DNA of 44,318 nucleotides from an uncultured Bacteroidota bacterium (GTDB lineage Bacteria; Bacteroidota; Bacteroidia; Flavobacteriales; Flavobacteriaceae). The notes beneath the pieces were generated by a model that was given only the letters and a program-made list of their open reading frames with translations, was not told the DNA's origin and did no database searches. The stretch spans positions 1 through 44,318 of the forward strand of contig CACLGW010000008.1 of NCBI GenBank assembly GCA_902606525.1, read 5' to 3'. The position numbers were made by a program, and so were the translations under genes. Positions 43,196 to 44,318 of this stretch are shown here, piece after piece (the stretch's first letter is position 1; the number at the start of each line of letters is the position of its first letter).

Positions 43196-43933
43196 ATGAT
43201 TGAACAAAAATCATCAATTCTCGAAAATACAATATTAATTGGTGTAGTTATGAGTAGGCAAGACGAAAAACAATCCAAAGAATATATGGATGAATTAGAA
43301 TTTTTGACCTTTACAGCTGGAGGGAAAGTTCTAAAGCGATTTACACAAAAGATTGAACTTCCCAATCCTAAAACATTTATCGGCTCTGGAAAAATATTAG
43401 AAGTAATAGATTTTGTTAAGGGTAATGATATTTCATCTGTTATCTTTGATGATGAGCTTTCACCAGCTCAACAAGGCAATATAGAAAAGATTCTTAAAGT
43501 AAAAATTCTTGACCGGACTGGACTAATCCTTGATATTTTTGCTCAACGTGCAAAGACTAGTTATGCTCGAACTCAGGTCGAATTAGCCCAATATCAATAT
43601 TTACTTCCTCGCTTAAAAGGTCTGTGGACACATTTAGAACGTCAAAAAGGGGGTATTGGAATGCGAGGCCCAGGTGAAACTGAAATTGAAACCGATCGTA
43701 GAATTGTAAGAGATAAAATTTCATCACTAAAGGAAAAGCTAACTATAATTGATAAACAGATGGCGACTCAAAGGGGAAATCGTGGAGCTTTGGTTCGGGT
43801 TGCCCTAGTAGGCTATACAAATGTTGGAAAATCAACCTTGATGAATGTAATTTCCAAAAGTGGAGTTTTTGCAGAGAATAAGCTTTTTGCCACACTTGAC
43901 ACTACAGTTAGAAAAGTGGTAATAGGGAAAACG
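43196..43933 (+). CDS. hflX: GTPase HflX, N-terminal part, cut by a fold-back junction
   Basis: HflX is a ribosome-splitting GTPase. The plus strand encodes residues 1-244: the N-terminal HflX domain (ELEFLTFTAGGKVLKRFTQK, PNPKTFIGSGKILEV, GIGMRGPGETEIETDRR) and the start of the G domain with the P-loop GYTNVGKST and LFATLDTTVRKVVIG. After VVIG (about 43927) the sequence stops resembling HflX, although the frame runs on to a stop at 44035. The missing continuation is found reversed on the minus strand up to the window end. The junction lies within the ATAGGGAAAACG stretch (43922-43933). The start ATG is one base after the lpxH stop. Confidence 0.9.
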
Positions 43934-44318
43934 GGTAATATGTATTTTTCGGATTTCGTCATAAACTCTATTTCGAAATTCATTTATATTTTCTTTATTT
44001 TTAGCAGAAATGAAAAGGGCTTTCCCATTCATTGAGCTCATCCAGGTTTTTTTCCACTCTTCAAGGCTGTAGTGCTTCTTACCTCTTAATTCGACTAGTT
44101 CAGTTTCATCCCAGTATTCAGGCTCATAGGCATCAATCTTATTAAATACCATATAAGTAGGTTTGTTCGAACTTTTGATTTCTTGCAAGATTTGATTTAC
44201 CGAATCTATATGCTCTTCAAAATTTGGATGTGAAATATCAACTATATGAAGCAAAAAATCTGCTTCCTTAACTTCATCTAGAGTGCTTTTAAAAGATTCT
44301 ACTAATTGAGTTGGTAAT
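43922..44318 (-). CDS. hflX: GTPase HflX, C-terminal part, inverted relative to the N-terminal part
   Basis: Read on the minus strand from the window edge, the sequence gives LPTQLVESFKSTLDEVKEAD, then FLLHIVDISHPNFEEH, the G4 motif FNKID (MVFNKIDAYEP), the G5-like LFISAKNKENINEF, and the HflX C-terminus VYDEIRKIHITRFPY. This is exactly the part missing from the plus-strand hflX, apart from about 15 residues around the G3 (DTVG) switch II motif that lie beyond the edge. After RFPY the frame runs into the reversed plus-strand gene, giving a false tail. It belongs to the same gene as 43196-43933, not to a second hflX. Confidence 0.9.

Noticed and set aside
43832-44318. A second, separate hflX or HflX-like gene on the minus strand
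   Set aside because: The minus-strand segment supplies precisely the residues missing from the plus-strand copy and its apparent tail is just the reverse complement of that copy, so both are parts of one gene.

Overview
The window looks like a piece of a low-GC chromosome from a marine-type Bacteroidota, most likely Flavobacteriia. The evidence is a classic Bacteroidota suf operon ending in sufT and a DUF2480 gene, Bacteroidota-style promoter elements (TAnnTTTG) upstream of several genes, almost no Shine-Dalgarno sequences, many short lipoproteins, and a CrtY-type lycopene cyclase. Genes are tightly packed. No gene-free stretch exceeds 300 bases, and I saw no rRNA, tRNA, CRISPR array, insertion sequence or prophage.

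Layout. 1-5.2 kb holds polA (cut by the left edge), dxs, tadA, a cold-shock gene and a small membrane protein. 5.2-13.6 kb holds aspS and a minus-strand tripartite efflux operon (TetR regulator, TolC-type channel, lipoprotein adaptor, RND pump) closed by a clear terminator. 13.7-17.9 kb holds a polyprenyl diphosphate synthase converging on an orphan lycopene cyclase, then a ZIP transporter and thiL. 17.9-20.5 kb holds two secreted lipoproteins with propeller-like repeats. 20.6-27 kb is the suf operon (sufA-B-C-D-S-E-T, DUF2480), followed by a glycosyltransferase. 28.2-30.3 kb is yicC-gmk-nadD.

30.3-38.4 kb is the most interesting block. A minus-strand run (TIM-barrel lipoprotein, NHS-type MFS transporter, Gfo/Idh/MocA oxidoreductase, second TIM-barrel protein, DUF1080 protein) diverges from a GMC oxidoreductase with a Tat/lipobox gluconate-2-dehydrogenase-subunit-3-like partner. 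An azurin-like lipoprotein lies next door. Together these suggest an oxidative route in which a sugar is converted to a keto-sugar, cleaved or isomerised, taken up and reduced. 38.5-44.3 kb holds a small Cys-containing protein, a divergent TruA paralogue, a DMT transporter, an ArsC-like protein, a cystathionine-gamma-synthase-type enzyme, lpxH and hflX.

Two integrity problems matter to any user. First, four genes (sufE, gmk, the Gfo/Idh gene, the MFS gene) each carry one extra base in an A/T homopolymer; removing it restores a full-length family member. Second, hflX is folded back on itself near 43.93 kb: its N-terminal part reads on the plus strand and its C-terminal part on the minus strand. 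This is most simply a chimeric contig end, though a real inversion cannot be excluded from the sequence alone.
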